Positions 63,601-64,000 of a stretch of 64,000 bases of DNA are shown piece by piece (the first letter of the stretch is position 1; each line of letters starts with the position of its first letter). The translations under genes were made by a program, and so were the position numbers. The notes below the pieces were generated by a model. That model did not search any database. It saw only the letters and a list, made by a program, of their open reading frames with translations, and was not told the origin of the DNA. This stretch comes from Winogradskyella haliclonae (GTDB lineage Bacteria; Bacteroidota; Bacteroidia; Flavobacteriales; Flavobacteriaceae): assembly GCF_014635865.1 (NCBI RefSeq), contig NZ_BMDQ01000001.1, positions 992,001 to 1,056,000 of the forward strand. The letters are read 5' to 3'.

Positions 63601-64000
63601 CTAGAGCACTATTATGAAATTAATGAAGGTATTGGTGCACACAAACCACCACAATTATATGGTGCTTTTCCAACAGATCCATATTCTCATACGCCAGCAG
63701 GAAAAGGTGCACAACAACCAGGAATGACGGGTCAGGTAAAAGAAGACATACTAAGCCGTATAGGAGAATTAGGTGTTTTTGTTGAAAAAGGAGAATTAAC
63801 ATTTAACCCATGTTTACTTAGAAAAGAAGAATTTTTAGAGGCTAATAAACGATTTGATTATATGACAATACAGTCAGAATTAAAATCACTGCAACTTTCG
63901 GAAAATAGTTTAGCATTTACCTATTGTCAAATACCGGTAGTTTATAAAATATCAGAATCAAATACAATAGAGGTTTCTAAATCGGATGGCACAAAACTAA
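60649..64000 (+). CDS. Glycoside phosphorylase, GH94/GH149-like (3' end outside window)
   Basis: An open frame of 1117 codons that runs to the window edge with no stop, hence partial. There is no signal peptide, so it is cytoplasmic. An N-terminal beta-rich domain (about 1-330) precedes an (alpha/alpha)6-type catalytic region; RPEWNDANNALVGNG places D651 where GH94-type phosphorylases carry the general-acid aspartate of their WND motif. The later TGRSGTFYGYEGLGS and SHTPAGKGAQQPGMTGQ look like the phosphate/sugar site. The length (over 1117) and setting beside a laminarinase fit GH149 beta-1,3-glucan phosphorylases, which release glucose 1-phosphate. The GH94-type fold is likelier than the exact family. 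Confidence 0.65.
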   Translation, partial: MGNPVLQENIKDLNLNRDVGFETVIIDKESYFKISNSDEMRPFFMSIVSDSNHWMFISSNGGVSAGRKNSEFSLFPYYTDDKITESSEITGSKSIFWINEEHLWEPFSIRQEGLYKTSRNLYKNIYGNKIIFEEINHDLDLTYRYAWNTSDVYGFAKKSSLENNGSSKLNVKVLDGLQNVLPYGVPSDTQMRVSNLVDAYKRNQLEEEYGLGVFALSAIIVDKAEPSEALKANTVWSNGLDNPKYLVSSLQLDTFRKTGEIIPETDVKAEKGAYFINARVELNSNSKKKWMLVANVNQDHSDIANLMHQIKSDATIESVIDEDIKRGTQKLIKLNASSDALQLTNDTQRDTRHFANTLFNIMRGGIFDDNYTIEKWDFTNYISKANKKVFAKSTNALKDLPSTFSLFHLRDMAYASDDKNFRRLCLEYMPLKFSRRHGDPSRPWNKFSINTRNEIDGSKVLDYEGNWRDIFQNWEALAHAFPEFVESMIHKFLNATTFDGYNPYRVTKDGFDWETIEPDDPWSYIGYWGDHQIIYLLKFLEFIEDHKPGRLASFFDKDLFVYANVPYRIKSYQDLLKNPKDTIDFDEKTDEEIHVKREQLGADGALLRDKNYFIYKVNFVEKILATVLAKVSNFIPEAGIWLNTQRPEWNDANNALVGNGVSMVTLNYLRRFLKFFKHIINSQSLESFEISEELKIFFDSVHSTLENHKKRLTNVISDKDRKSILDGLGEAGSFYRTTIYNKAFSGDKTLLKNENLNSFIETTLRFLEHTIDANRRSDNMHHAYNLITIVNDNEIKISYLDEMLEGQVAALSSGYLSSNEAIAVLDSMKNSKIFRPDQYSYLLYPNKDLPRFMEKNNIPKNAVHDSKLLTRLLENGNRQIITEDIKGDYHFNGNFNNANSLENALNELGLDYEESVREESSQILQTYEDVFNHKAFTGRSGTFYGYEGLGSIYWHMVSKLQLAVQECAIKAVRDNESDEVVGRLLEHYYEINEGIGAHKPPQLYGAFPTDPYSHTPAGKGAQQPGMTGQVKEDILSRIGELGVFVEKGELTFNPCLLRKEEFLEANKRFDYMTIQSELKSLQLSENSLAFTYCQIPVVYKISESNTIEVSKSDGTKL

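Noticed and set aside
63620-63802. 60-codon minus-strand frame inside the phosphorylase gene
   Set aside because: Lies wholly within a strongly coding plus-strand frame that continues to the window edge; no signal of its own.

Overview
The window is AT-rich and reads as a chromosomal segment of a marine-type Flavobacteriaceae (Bacteroidota). The evidence is a type IX secretion (T9SS) sorting domain, PorP/SprF and PorG-like proteins, TAnnTTTG promoter cores instead of sigma70 boxes, few Shine-Dalgarno sequences, several TTG starts, a FolK-deoxynucleoside kinase fusion and a beta-glucan utilisation locus. The genus cannot be fixed from this sequence. No phage, transposon, CRISPR array or rRNA was seen.

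Layout. 1-770: tail of a probable cytochrome-oxidase assembly cluster (DUF420 protein cut by the window edge, plus a small secreted membrane protein). 906-8771: MacAB-TolC-type export operon (ATPase, two permeases, adaptor, TolC, second adaptor) followed by tsaB. 8768-11413 (minus): MscS channel, a secreted unknown, and an Nfu-type Fe-S protein with a doubled N-domain. 11547-17820: a 1751-residue T9SS cargo with PorP/SprF. 18044-21485: LytS-like kinase, LytTR regulator and gamma carbonic anhydrase-like protein. 21482-28097 (minus): envelope cluster porG-like, uppS, bamA, two ompH/skp, murI. 28196-32549: nadK and a CBS protein, divergent from pdxJ, a hydrolase, a methyltransferase and a small membrane protein. 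32616-35986: tig, clpP, clpX. 36187-48647: housekeeping genes (GH3-like, DUF2797, LysE, rpsU, AsmA-like, queuosine-precursor transporter, folK-dNK, GyrI-like, two methyltransferases, mutS). 48741-48936: tRNA-Gly and tRNA-Leu.

49099-64000 is the accessory highlight. A kinase-less sensor/regulator precedes a glycoside hydrolase fused to a predicted outer-membrane beta-barrel, a carbohydrate-binding lipoprotein, a GH16 laminarinase-like lipoprotein and a five-module carbohydrate-binding lipoprotein. After a terminator comes a cytoplasmic GH94/GH149-like glycoside phosphorylase that runs off the right edge. Together they suggest beta-1,3-glucan (laminarin) capture and cleavage at the surface followed by phosphorolysis inside the cell. 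No SusC/SusD pair is visible, so the route across the outer membrane is open; the barrel fused to the hydrolase is one candidate.
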